Below the pieces are notes generated by a model that was given only the letters and a program-made list of their open reading frames with translations, had not been told where the DNA came from and ran no database searches. 64,000 bases of DNA from Streptomyces sp. A012304 (GTDB lineage Bacteria; Actinomycetota; Actinomycetes; Streptomycetales; Streptomycetaceae). The stretch spans positions 154,726-218,725 of the forward strand of contig NZ_BQUN01000111.1 in assembly GCF_026008495.1 (NCBI RefSeq), written 5' to 3'. Shown here piece by piece: positions 1 to 8,188 of the stretch. Position 1 is the first letter of the stretch. Each line of letters starts with the position of its first letter. The position numbers were made by a program, and so were the translations under genes.

Positions 1-1
1 G

Positions 2-152
2 GTGAGCCACGGATCAACTTCGTGACTGCCGTTCGGCGGCTGGCTGCTGAGGACGTACATCCTTTGGTGTACACGGCTTTGGCCGGATGGCGGACGGTTG
101 ACCATCCCGCCTTGACGAGTCTGGTGCCCCGCCGGTGCCGAGGGGGTGCCGG
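2..152 (+). repeat. 151-bp promoter-region repeat, copy A
   Basis: This segment is repeated at 1273-1423 with about 13 substitutions in 151 bp and no gaps. It ends 25 bp before the NPP1 start codon; the second copy ends 23 bp before the ABC transporter start codon. It includes a near-palindrome GGACGTACATCC at 51-62. The position suggests a shared promoter/operator, which is inference. Confidence 0.75.
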
Positions 153-177
153 CAACCGAGCAACTGGAGAGCCCCGC

Positions 178-960
178 ATGGCCCAGCCGTCCAAGCCCCG
201 CAGAAGGTCCCGTCTCGCCCAGGCGGCCGTCGTCCTCGGCGGCGTCACCGCGCTGACCGCCGGACTGGCGGGCAGTGCCGACGCCGCCGTCCTGAACCCG
301 CTGGGGTGGAACGCCAGCACCTTCCAGAACAAGTACATGCCGCACTTCGACTACGACTCCGACAGCTGCTTCCCGGCGGCGGCCGTCGACGCGAGCGGAA
401 GGCTCAACGGCGGCCTCAACCCGTCCGGCTCGCTCACCGGCATGTGCCGCAGCAACCACCTCGGCAAGGCCAACACCTACGCGCAGTCCAAGTGCCAGCA
501 CGGTTGGTGCGCGTACGTCTACGCGCTGTACTTCGAGAAGGACCAGTGCGACCCCACGAGCATCACCGAGTGCGGGCACCGCCACGACTGGGAGTCCGTC
601 GTGGTCTTCCAGAAGCAGGGCGAGGAGCGGCCCCGCTACCTCGCCGCCTCACGGCACGGCGGCTACAGCACCCACCCGATCAACGAGGTGCCGATGGACG
701 GCAACCACGTCAAGATCGTCTACCACAAGGACGGACCCAGCACGCACGCCTTCCGCTTCGCCAAGTGGGGCGAGAGGGCGGTGGCCTGGGGCACCGGCAA
801 GTGGGACACGCCCGCCCTGGTCACCATGGAGAACATGGCCAAGACGCCGCGCGACGCCCTCTGGAACTCCAAGTGGGGCCTGGCCAACTTCCCGCTGACC
901 AACAACCTCGTCAGCAACATCAACAAGGCCCGGCCCGCCGCCGTCCCCGCGTTCTCCTGA
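178..960 (+). CDS. secreted NPP1-family (necrosis-inducing-like) protein
   Basis: 260 residues. An N-terminal signal peptide is visible: basic MAQPSKPRRRSR, a hydrophobic alanine/leucine stretch, and cleavage near ADA-AVLN at about residue 36. The mature part carries the family heptapeptide GHRHDWE, the metal-binding signature of NPP1/Nep1-like proteins, which in pathogens bind plant sphingolipids and lyse membranes. Cysteine pairs (CFPAA, CRSN, CQHGWC, CDPTSITEC) fit a secreted protein. The ATG at 178 follows GGAGAGCCCCGC; the longer open frame upstream lies in the repeated promoter element and is unlikely to be translated. A hairpin follows the stop. What the protein does in a saprophytic streptomycete is unknown. 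Confidence 0.88.
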   Translation: MAQPSKPRRRSRLAQAAVVLGGVTALTAGLAGSADAAVLNPLGWNASTFQNKYMPHFDYDSDSCFPAAAVDASGRLNGGLNPSGSLTGMCRSNHLGKANTYAQSKCQHGWCAYVYALYFEKDQCDPTSITECGHRHDWESVVVFQKQGEERPRYLAASRHGGYSTHPINEVPMDGNHVKIVYHKDGPSTHAFRFAKWGERAVAWGTGKWDTPALVTMENMAKTPRDALWNSKWGLANFPLTNNLVSNINKARPAAVPAFS

Positions 961-981
961 CGCACCGCCCCACCCAGAACC

Positions 982-1018
982 GCCCCCGGCGAGGACACCC
1001 CCCTGTCCCGCCGGGGGC
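982..1018 (+). terminator. hairpin after the NPP1 gene
   Basis: Inverted repeat GCCCCCGGCG / CGCCGGGGGC with a 17-nt loop, 22 bp after the stop codon. It has no T-tract, as is common for Streptomyces terminators. Confidence 0.55.
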
Positions 1019-1272
1019 TCTCCGTGCGCCCGTCGACCGTCTGTCCGCTGACCTGAAGCTGTCGCAGCCGCTGGTGGACGTTCTCCAGGGTTGCCCCGCC
1101 CACGCCCTGGTACCCGGCTGCGCAGCTCCGTGAGGAGGGAGCCCAGTTCGCGGACGAGCGACACCAGAGCCAAGGGGTTCGGGTCGTGGTAGCCGCCGAT
1201 CGAGACCCGCATGCCGTGATGTGGCTGACGGTAGTTCTCAGTATCGCCGAGTGCCCCTCTGAAGCCACGTCC

Positions 1273-1423
1273 GTGAGCCACAGATCAACTTCATGGCTGC
1301 CGTGCGGCGGCCGGCTGCTGAGGACGTACATCCTTTGGTGTATGCGGCTTTGGCCGGATGGCGGACGGTTGACCGGCCCGCTGTGACGAGTCTGGTGCCC
1401 TGCCGGTGCCGAGGTGGTGCCGG
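1273..1423 (+). repeat. 151-bp promoter-region repeat, copy B
   Basis: Second copy of the element at 2-152, about 91% identical and ungapped, in the same orientation. It ends 23 bp before the ABC ATPase start. The near-palindrome GGACGTACATCC recurs at 1322-1333. Confidence 0.75.
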
Positions 1424-1446
1424 GATTCGTGAGGGGACAGATCAGG

Positions 1447-2364
1447 ATGATCGTCGCGCAGGGGTTGACCAGGCGGTACGGGCAGGTGACAGCCGTCGAC
1501 GACGTGTCGTTCACGGTGGAACCGGGTGTGGTGACCGGGTTCCTGGGGCCGAACGGTGCGGGCAAGTCGACCACGATGCGGCTCATGTTGGGCCTCGACC
1601 ATGGAGAGGGCCGCACCACGTTCGGCGGCCGCACCTACGCGGAGTTGGAGCACCCGACACAGACGGTCGGTGTGCTGCTGGACGCGGGGGCCGTGCACCC
1701 CGGCCGGACGGCGCGGGCGCATCTGCGGATGATCGCCGCGGGAGCGGGTCTGCCGCGGCGGCGGGTGGACGAGGTGCTGGAGATGGTCGGCCTGGGATCG
1801 GCCGCGAACCGGCGGGCCGGAGGGTTCTCGCTGGGTATGCGGCAGCGGCTCGGGCTTGCCGCCGCCCTGCTCGGCGACCCGGCGGCGATCATGCTGGACG
1901 AGCCGGCGAACGGGCTGGACCCCGAGGGCATCCGGTGGCTGCGTGACCTGCTGAAGGTGTTCGCCGGGGAGGGCCGGGCGGTGTTCGTCTCCTCGCACCT
2001 GCTCAACGAGATGGCGGTGCTCGCCGACTCCCTGATCGTGCTGGGCGGGGGCAGGCTGATCGCCGCCGAGTCGACCGACGACTTCATCGCCCGTCACTCC
2101 CGCAAGGAGGTGGTCACCCGCGCCGACCAGCCCGAGGAGTTGCTGCGGACGCTGTGGGCAGCCGGGTTCGAGACGTCACAGGGGCAGGACGGGCGGATCA
2201 CCGTGGTGAACGCCGCCACCGACGACGTGGCCGCCGCGGCCAGGAGTGCCGGCGTGACCCTGCTCGAGCTCTCCGCCGTGCGGGCCGACTTGGAGGAGGC
2301 GTTCTTCAAGGCCACCTCCGACGTGGCCGCGTACAAGGCGCACGCGCCGCAGGGCAGCAACTGA
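1447..2364 (+). CDS. ABC transporter ATP-binding protein (exporter type)
   Basis: 305 residues. Walker A is GPNGAGKST (about residues 37-45), the signature region FSLGMRQRL, and Walker B AIMLDEPANGLD followed by the switch-region SSHLLNEM. The C-terminal extension of about 85 residues is typical of drug/bacitracin-type exporter ATPases (BcrA/CcmA-like). The ATG at 1447 is preceded by GAGGGG; earlier in-frame starts fall in the repeated promoter element. The stop is followed 29 bp later by the permease, then kinase and regulator genes, so this is the first gene of a four-gene exporter plus two-component operon. The substrate cannot be told from sequence. Confidence 0.92.
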   Translation: MIVAQGLTRRYGQVTAVDDVSFTVEPGVVTGFLGPNGAGKSTTMRLMLGLDHGEGRTTFGGRTYAELEHPTQTVGVLLDAGAVHPGRTARAHLRMIAAGAGLPRRRVDEVLEMVGLGSAANRRAGGFSLGMRQRLGLAAALLGDPAAIMLDEPANGLDPEGIRWLRDLLKVFAGEGRAVFVSSHLLNEMAVLADSLIVLGGGRLIAAESTDDFIARHSRKEVVTRADQPEELLRTLWAAGFETSQGQDGRITVVNAATDDVAAAARSAGVTLLELSAVRADLEEAFFKATSDVAAYKAHAPQGSN

Positions 2365-2393
2365 CCGCCACGGACTGGGAAGAGAGAATCCTC

Positions 2394-3083
2394 ATGCTCA
2401 ACGCGCTTCGTTACGAACTGATCCGGATGTGGACGATCCGCTCCACCTGGATACTCCTGGCCGCCGGTGCGGTCCTGCAGTTCATCGTGGCCTACATGGC
2501 GGCCGGCCACAGCGACCAGACTCAGCTCTGGCGTTTCGTCGCCTCGTTCAACACGACGCTGCCCCTGGTCCTGCTGTTCCCGATGGCGATCGTGGTGGGT
2601 GCGTTCGGTCACGAGTACCGCTACCGGACCATCACGACCACGATCCTGACGCTGAGGTCCCGCCCGGTGGTGATGGCGTCGAAGGCCGTGATCTCCGCTC
2701 TCCTCGCCGCCGTCACCGGCATCCTGCTGGTGCTGGTGACGCTGCTGGCCCAGGTGTTGCGGGGTGGCGCGCCGGACGACTGGGCGCGCATCGGGCAGGT
2801 GCTGGCCGCGGTGGTCGTCTACGGGGTGCTGAGTTTCCTCGTCGGGCTCGGCCTCGCGGCGCTGACCCGCAACGCGACCGTGGCCATGATCGTGATGCTC
2901 GCCGTGCCGATCGTGGTGGAGGGCCTCCTGTCGAAGGTGCTGAAAGAGTGGTGGATGGCGCCGTTCTTCTCCGCCGCGTCGCTGGTGGATTCCTTCAAGT
3001 GGCAGTCGCCGCTGCCCCTGACGGCGCTGGCCGCGCTGGTCGTCGTCGGTGCGGGTACGGCACTGGTACGACGGGACGTGTGA
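2394..3083 (+). CDS. ABC transporter permease (ABC-2 type)
   Basis: 229 residues with about six hydrophobic segments, beginning MLNALRYELIRMWTIRSTW. This is the usual opening of ABC-2 permeases paired with BcrA-type ATPases: a short cytoplasmic amphipathic helix, then the first membrane span. Its stop codon overlaps the next start in a TGATG, so it is translationally coupled to the kinase gene. It forms the membrane part of the exporter with the preceding ATPase. Confidence 0.88.
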   Translation: MLNALRYELIRMWTIRSTWILLAAGAVLQFIVAYMAAGHSDQTQLWRFVASFNTTLPLVLLFPMAIVVGAFGHEYRYRTITTTILTLRSRPVVMASKAVISALLAAVTGILLVLVTLLAQVLRGGAPDDWARIGQVLAAVVVYGVLSFLVGLGLAALTRNATVAMIVMLAVPIVVEGLLSKVLKEWWMAPFFSAASLVDSFKWQSPLPLTALAALVVVGAGTALVRRDV

Positions 3084-4270
3084 TGCCTTCCGCCGGACGG
3101 CCCGGGGGCGCCGCGACCGCGGCGAGCCGCGGCGACGGGACCCTCCACCCCTGGTGGGGCGGGGACTGCCTGCCGGTGTGGCTCGGGGACGGGGCAGTGG
3201 GGGCGGTCGTCGGGGCCCTCGGCGTGGCCATGGCCCGCGGCTCCGAGTTCGGGCTGCTGGCCGGCGGACGGACCATGGTGCCTCTCGCCGTGGCGTGTGT
3301 GATCGTCCTGCGCCGCCGCCTCCCCCTCACCGCCGCGTCGGCCGCGCTGCTGGGCTGGGTGCTCGTGGGCACCCTGTGCGCGGTGCCCGTGGCCTGCTGG
3401 ACGGTGGCGAGGCGGTACGGGTCCTCCGCCGTGACCTGGGTGACCGCCGTCGTCAGCGGCGTGGTGGTCGTCGCGCCGTGGAGCACCTGGCCCCTGGGAC
3501 TCGGCCTGCCGGTCATGGCGGGCGTCGCGGTCACCGCGGTCGGTGCCCCGGTGGTGCTCGGACTGTGGCTGCGGCAACGCGCGCAACTCCTCGCCTCGCT
3601 GCGCGAGCAGGCGGAGCGGGCCGAGCGCGAGCGGAGCCTGCTGGCCGCGCGGGCCGTCTGCGAGGAACGCACCCGCATCGCACGGGAACTCAACGACGTG
3701 GTGGCCCACCGGATCAGCCAGATGACCCTGCTGGCCGGCGCGCTGGAGATGACCGCCCGCGACGCCGCCGCGGTAGAGGCCGCGACCGCGATACGGACCG
3801 CCGGAGCGACGGCGCTGAAGGAACTGCGCAAGCTCGTCGGCGTGCTCGGCAAGGGGGACGAGGACGTGCCGCTGCACCCGCTGCCGACCGTTCAGCAGGT
3901 GCGCCGGCTGGTCGAAAACGCGTCCCGCTCGGGCCGCCGTATACGCATCGGCATGCCCGGCGAACTGCCCGAGCTGTCCGGCACGACCGAGCGCGCCCTG
4001 TACCGGCTGGTGGAGGAGTCCCTGGCCAACGCGGAGAAGCACGCGCCCGGCGCCGAGGTGGACGTAACCCTCGGAGTGTCGGAGGAGGAGGTCACCGTCT
4101 CGGTACGCAGCTCACCCGCGGCGTGCCCGTCTCCGGCCGCGGCCGGAACCGGTTTCCGACTGCTGGGGCTGCGTGAGCGCGTGGAGCTGGCGGGTGGCAG
4201 GATGACCGCCGGCCCCCGTCCCGGGGGAGGCTTCCTGGTCACCGCGAGCCTGCCGAGGTACCCGTCATGA
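3083..4270 (+). CDS. NarL-type sensor kinase homologue lacking the phosphoacceptor histidine
   Basis: 395 residues. Several N-terminal membrane spans (about 30-165) are followed by a HisKA_3-like dimerisation helix and an HATPase region. The dimerisation motif reads ERTRIARELNDVVAH: Asn204 stands where this family has the phosphorylated His (normally RELHD). The N-box is present (EESLANAEKHAPG) and the terminal G-box is GFRLLGLRERVELAGG, but the loop between them (VRSSPAACPSPAAAG) lacks the usual acidic or Asn residue. It overlaps the permease stop and the regulator start (ATGA). It is probably impaired as a phosphodonor and may act as a pseudokinase; a sequencing error at one codon cannot be excluded. 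Confidence 0.85.
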   Translation: MPSAGRPGGAATAASRGDGTLHPWWGGDCLPVWLGDGAVGAVVGALGVAMARGSEFGLLAGGRTMVPLAVACVIVLRRRLPLTAASAALLGWVLVGTLCAVPVACWTVARRYGSSAVTWVTAVVSGVVVVAPWSTWPLGLGLPVMAGVAVTAVGAPVVLGLWLRQRAQLLASLREQAERAERERSLLAARAVCEERTRIARELNDVVAHRISQMTLLAGALEMTARDAAAVEAATAIRTAGATALKELRKLVGVLGKGDEDVPLHPLPTVQQVRRLVENASRSGRRIRIGMPGELPELSGTTERALYRLVEESLANAEKHAPGAEVDVTLGVSEEEVTVSVRSSPAACPSPAAAGTGFRLLGLRERVELAGGRMTAGPRPGGGFLVTASLPRYPS

Positions 4271-4914
4271 TCCGAGTCGTACTGCTGGACGACGAGCCGC
4301 TGGTGCGTGCCGGGCTGCGGATGATCCTGCAGAGCACCGGGACCGCCGAAGTCGTGGCGGAGGACGGCGACGGCACCCGCGCGGTCGAACTGGTTCAGGC
4401 GCACCGGCCCGACGTGCTGCTGACCGACATCCGCATGCCGGTCGTGGACGGCCTGGAAGTCACCCGCCGGGTGCGCGCGCTGGCGTCTCCGCCCGAGGTG
4501 GTCGTGCTGACCACCTTCGACCTGGAGGAGTACGTGTACCTGGCGCTGCAGGCCGGTGCCGCCGGGTTCCTGCTCAAGGACGCCCCGCCGAACGAGATCG
4601 CCCGTGCCGTCGAGGTCGTGGCCAAGGGGGAGGCGATCCTCGCCCCGGCCGTCACCAGGCGGCTGCTGACCCGGTTCTCCACGGGTGCGGGCAGCAAAGC
4701 CTCCGAGGCCAAGGGGAAGTTGTCCCGGCTCACGGGCCGGGAACGGGAGGTGGCCGCCGCCGTGGCCACCGGAGCCGCCAACGCGGAGATCGCCCGCACG
4801 CTCCACATGAGCGAGGCCACCGTGAAGGTCCACATCAGCCGCATCATCACCAAGCTCGACCTGGACAACCGCACTCAGATCGCCATCCTCGTCCACCAGG
4901 CGGGCGAAGCCTGA
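4267..4914 (+). CDS. NarL/LuxR-type response regulator
   Basis: 215 residues. The receiver domain (1-120) has the acidic pair DDE near the start, the phosphorylation site in LLTDIRMP (about Asp55), a Thr in VVLTTFD and the Lys in LLKDAPP. The LuxR-type HTH (about 150-210) reads LTGREREVAAAVATGAANAEI and later ATVKVHISRI. It starts inside the kinase stop codon. Cognate targets may include the exporter promoter and the repeated element at 2-152 and 1273-1423 (inference). Because the kinase lacks its His, this regulator may be phosphorylated by another kinase, for example the orphan at 6275. Confidence 0.93.
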   Translation: MIRVVLLDDEPLVRAGLRMILQSTGTAEVVAEDGDGTRAVELVQAHRPDVLLTDIRMPVVDGLEVTRRVRALASPPEVVVLTTFDLEEYVYLALQAGAAGFLLKDAPPNEIARAVEVVAKGEAILAPAVTRRLLTRFSTGAGSKASEAKGKLSRLTGREREVAAAVATGAANAEIARTLHMSEATVKVHISRIITKLDLDNRTQIAILVHQAGEA

Positions 4915-5058
4915 CCGGCGACGGCCAGGCGCGGCCGGTGTCTCCCGGCTGCCACGGCGCATCTCTCCTCCTCACCTCTTCCTTCCCCCTCTCCCTTTCC
5001 TCCCTCCTTCGGCCGGAGACCTCCCGGCACGATCAATGACGTACAAGGGGCCGGCACA

Positions 5059-6066
5059 GTGGTGCACCTGCTTCTGTTCACTCCCGCAGGTTTCTTCTTC
5101 CTGATCTTCGCTTGCGGTGTCGCGTACGACCGAAGACTCATACGCAACGGCGTCTACCTGTTCTTCGCGCTCCTGTTCCTGCTCGTGGGGGTGGCGGGGG
5201 AAGTGATGCAGGCGTCGCCACTGGCGGCCGCGTACCTGCTCGCCGGTCCCTTCCTCCTGCTGCCTCCGATGATGCTTGTGCTCGCTGTCTTCCTGATCGT
5301 CAACGGGGTGACGATGCTGCGCCGTGAGGGCAGGAGCCTGGCGAACCTGCTGTCGCTGGCGGCAGGTGTCGGCATCATCCTGTTCTTCGCGTTGGGTTTG
5401 CTGGCCCTCAACACCCGGTGGAAGCCGCTGGAGTTGGTGGTGGCCCCGGTGACGGGCGTCCTCAGCTATGTCTCGTTCCTCTTCGTGTGCTTCCTGCTCT
5501 ACTCCTTCGTCTACGGCAGGATCGGGCACCGGGGTGCCGTCGACTTCGTCGTCGTCCTCGGTTCCGGGCTGGTCGGAGGTTCGCGCGTTCCGCCGCTGCT
5601 GGCCAGCCGGCTGGAGCGAGGACGCGCCGCCTTCGACGCCGAACGGGCCAAGGGCCGGGAACCGATGCTGCTGACGTCCGGCGGTCAGGGGCCGGACGAG
5701 GCCCTCCCCGAAGCGCGGGCGATGGCCGACCACCTCATCGCGGCCGGCGTACCGGCGGACCGGATCCTCATCGAGGACCAGTCCCGCACCACCCAGGAGA
5801 ACCTGCGGTTCAGCAAGGCGCTGATGCAGGACCGCAAAGCCGACTATCGCGCCGTGGTAGTGACCAACAACTTCCACGTCATGCGCGCCGCACAGATCGC
5901 GCGCAGGGAGAAGGTCAGGGCACAGGTCATCGGCTCACCGACGGCCCGCTACTTCTGGCCCAGCGCGACGATCCGCGAATTCGCGGCCGTCTTCCTCTCC
6001 CACCGGGTACTGAACCTCGGTATCTCCGCAGTGCTGATCGCCCTCGGCGTGGCGCTCGCCCTGTGA
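5059..6066 (+). CDS. YdcF/SanA-type (DUF218) membrane protein
   Basis: 335 residues. Four to five N-terminal membrane spans (about 1-160) precede a soluble DUF218 domain starting DFVVVLGSGLVGG and containing LLTSGGQGPDEALPEARAMADHLIAAG, ILIEDQSRTTQENL and VVVTNNFHVMRA. These are the family's conserved nucleotide-fold motifs. A final hydrophobic helix closes the protein. The GTG at 5059 follows AAGGGG; a second GTG at 5062 is possible. DUF218 proteins are linked to envelope maintenance in other bacteria; the exact role is unknown. Confidence 0.85.
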   Translation: MVHLLLFTPAGFFFLIFACGVAYDRRLIRNGVYLFFALLFLLVGVAGEVMQASPLAAAYLLAGPFLLLPPMMLVLAVFLIVNGVTMLRREGRSLANLLSLAAGVGIILFFALGLLALNTRWKPLELVVAPVTGVLSYVSFLFVCFLLYSFVYGRIGHRGAVDFVVVLGSGLVGGSRVPPLLASRLERGRAAFDAERAKGREPMLLTSGGQGPDEALPEARAMADHLIAAGVPADRILIEDQSRTTQENLRFSKALMQDRKADYRAVVVTNNFHVMRAAQIARREKVRAQVIGSPTARYFWPSATIREFAAVFLSHRVLNLGISAVLIALGVALAL

Positions 6067-6274
6067 ACCCGTCCCACGTGCGACAAAGCCGCGGGCGACA
6101 ACCCCGGACGGGCTTGATCTGCATGGACACCCGTACCGTCGCCACATGGTGATCCAGGCCGTCACCCATCGGACACGGTCGGGCATAATGCGCGCCGTCC
6201 GGCCGACGGCCGGGTCCGGGGCCGGCCGCCACCGCTCCGGCGGACCTGCCCACCGTGCACCGAGGTGACGTGTG

Positions 6275-7507
6275 ATGACGCAGCCCCCTGCCGATGACCT
6301 CGCCGCCCGCCCCATCCGAGGGCGCGGCGTCCTGAGAGCCACCGTGGTCGCCATGCTGGTGTTCGCGGCCTACTGGGAACAGACGGCGAACCCCTACTAC
6401 CACGTCAGCCTGTGGTGGGACCTGCTCGTGCTGCCGTTCTGCCTGGTCGCCCTCGCGTGGCCGGTCGCCAAGCGGCCGGCCTGGTTCACCGCCGAACTGC
6501 GCACCGCCGTGCCCGCCGGCCTCGCCTTGATCATCTCGGTCCTGCGGATGATCGATGTCGTGCATGGAGACGATCTGTCCTTCGCGGTGTCCGGTGCCCT
6601 GTCGGGTCTGCAGCTGATCGCGGTCCGCGACTGCCGTCCCCGGTGGGTGGTCGGGTGCTCCCTCCTCGTCGGTGTCGCGCTCTTCCTCGGGGGCGGTCCC
6701 ACCGTCTTCGCAGGCGTCGGCATGGCGGCACTCGGTGGCTATCTGCGCGCCCTGGCCAAACGCCGCCGTGCCGCCGTCGCCGCGACCCAGCGCGCCGAGC
6801 GTCTGGCGATGGCGGCGGACCTGCACGACTTCGTGGCCCACCACGTCACCGGCATCCTGATGCAGGCCCGCATGGCACAGATGCTCCGGACCGCCGATCC
6901 GGAACAGCTGGAGAGACTCCTGGAAGGTGTCGTGCACGGCGCCACGGAAGCGCTCGCCTCCATGCGCCGCACCGTCGGCTTCCTGCGGGACAGCCTGGAG
7001 GAGACGGCCGAGGGAAAGGCGGCCAACGATCGCCGCGTCGGCACTGTGGCGTCCCTGCCGGAACTCGTCGAGGGCTTCGGCGGCCCGATAGGCCCGCAGG
7101 CGGTGTTCCACCGCGACGAGTCGGTTCCCGACGACCTCCCCTACGACGTCCAGGTCGCCGCCTACCGCGTCGTGCAGGAGGCCCTCACCAACATCCGCCG
7201 CCACGCCGCCGACGCCACGGAAGTCGCCGTCCACCTCACCCACGACGGCCAGGCCCTTGAGGTGACCGTACTCGACGACGGGAAGGGCGGTACGGCGCTG
7301 CCTGCCGCAGCCCGCGGCGGCGGCTTCGGCCTGGTCGGCCTCACCGAACGCGTCACCGCGCTCGGCGGCGAACTGCGCACCGGCCCACGCCCCGACCGGG
7401 GCTGGCAGGTCACCGCGGTACTCCCGGCCTCAGCGGGCGATGCAGCGCTTGAGGCCGGCGCTGACGTCGGCGCCGGCCCGGCCGGTGTCCGCATTGCTTA
7501 CAGCTGA
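6275..7507 (+). CDS. orphan NarL-type sensor histidine kinase
   Basis: 410 residues. Four or more membrane spans cover about residues 20-155. The phosphoacceptor motif is intact: AADLHDFVAHHVTG. The catalytic region has ALTNIRRHA (N-box), VLDDGKGG (G1) and GFGLVGLTERVTALGG. The ATG at 6275 lies 7 nt after GAGGTG; a GTG at 6272 is an alternative. No response regulator is adjacent on either side, which makes it an orphan. Its C-terminus closely resembles the frameshifted remnant at 35158-35453. It could serve the RR at 4267, whose own kinase lacks His (inference). Confidence 0.9.
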   Translation: MTQPPADDLAARPIRGRGVLRATVVAMLVFAAYWEQTANPYYHVSLWWDLLVLPFCLVALAWPVAKRPAWFTAELRTAVPAGLALIISVLRMIDVVHGDDLSFAVSGALSGLQLIAVRDCRPRWVVGCSLLVGVALFLGGGPTVFAGVGMAALGGYLRALAKRRRAAVAATQRAERLAMAADLHDFVAHHVTGILMQARMAQMLRTADPEQLERLLEGVVHGATEALASMRRTVGFLRDSLEETAEGKAANDRRVGTVASLPELVEGFGGPIGPQAVFHRDESVPDDLPYDVQVAAYRVVQEALTNIRRHAADATEVAVHLTHDGQALEVTVLDDGKGGTALPAAARGGGFGLVGLTERVTALGGELRTGPRPDRGWQVTAVLPASAGDAALEAGADVGAGPAGVRIAYS

Positions 7508-7521
7508 TCGAAGCTCGTGCG

Positions 7522-7788
7522 TCAGACGACGCCTGGCCGACGCCGGGCGTCCTTGCGGCCGATGACGAACCAGCCCAGGGAGCCGAGGAAGGGGGCCGCG
7601 AAGGCGAAAGCGATCCAGACCAGCTTCATTCCCCCGGTAAGGCGGGACTTGAGAATGCTGACCAGTGCGCTGAGGAACAACACAATGGCGGCAAAGCCAC
7701 AGAGAACGAGCGCAAGAGTTACCGCCGCGCCGGCCACTTCTTCGCTGGTGGCGGCGAGGGTCATGTGGTGTACAAGCTGCGTCTGCAT
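7522..7788 (-). CDS. small PLDc_N-type membrane protein
   Basis: 88 residues with two membrane helices. The C-terminal motif KLVWIAFAFAAPFLGSLGWF then IGRKDARR matches the phospholipase D N-terminal (PLDc_N) domain, found alone in many small actinobacterial proteins. The ATG at 7788 follows GAGGAA at good spacing; a TTG lies one codon upstream. It converges on the orphan kinase gene with only 14 bp between the stops. Function unknown. Confidence 0.75.
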   Translation of the reverse strand: MQTQLVHHMTLAATSEEVAGAAVTLALVLCGFAAIVLFLSALVSILKSRLTGGMKLVWIAFAFAAPFLGSLGWFVIGRKDARRRPGVV

Positions 7789-8188
7789 CAAGCGTTCCTC
7801 TCAACGGGGACGATCGGGTTTCACCGATCACGTGCAGCGATAGTCGCTGCCGAGGGATGCCGGCGGCGTCCTACTTTCGATCTCACCCGGATAACCCAGA
7901 AGTGGTACGCAGGTGGCCTGCAGGAATTCCCAGGGCCATAGTTCTTTAGATGTAGCGCCGCATAGCCATACGAGTGATGCTCGCCCGGATGTGCAACCGT
8001 ACGGTGGCATCACCGTCGGCGGTGCGCCCAGGCCTGAGCCGGCGACGCGCTGGAAGGTCGGCGCCGCCGAGCGGCTGGGATGACTTCCCGGGCAAGCGCG
8101 GGAGGAAGCCGGCTGCAGAGCTTGGGTTGCCTCACTTCTTTGTGGACTCCGTCCCCCCCCCACTTCCCCTTCGAGGAGCTCCTGTTTC
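7789..8188. other. intergenic region, no gene seen
   Basis: 400 bp between two divergent genes. I see no convincing coding frame. It must hold the promoters of both neighbours; no clear -35/-10 pair was recognised. A GAGGAG ribosome site lies just before 8189. Confidence 0.5.

Noticed and set aside
1085..1281. Possible frameshifted small gene on the minus strand (MRVSIGGYHDPNPLALVSLV then, after a shift, GGATLENVHQRLRQLQVSGQ).
   Set aside because: It reads protein-like across a single frameshift but no family is recognised and part of it overlaps the repeated promoter element; not enough to call a pseudogene.
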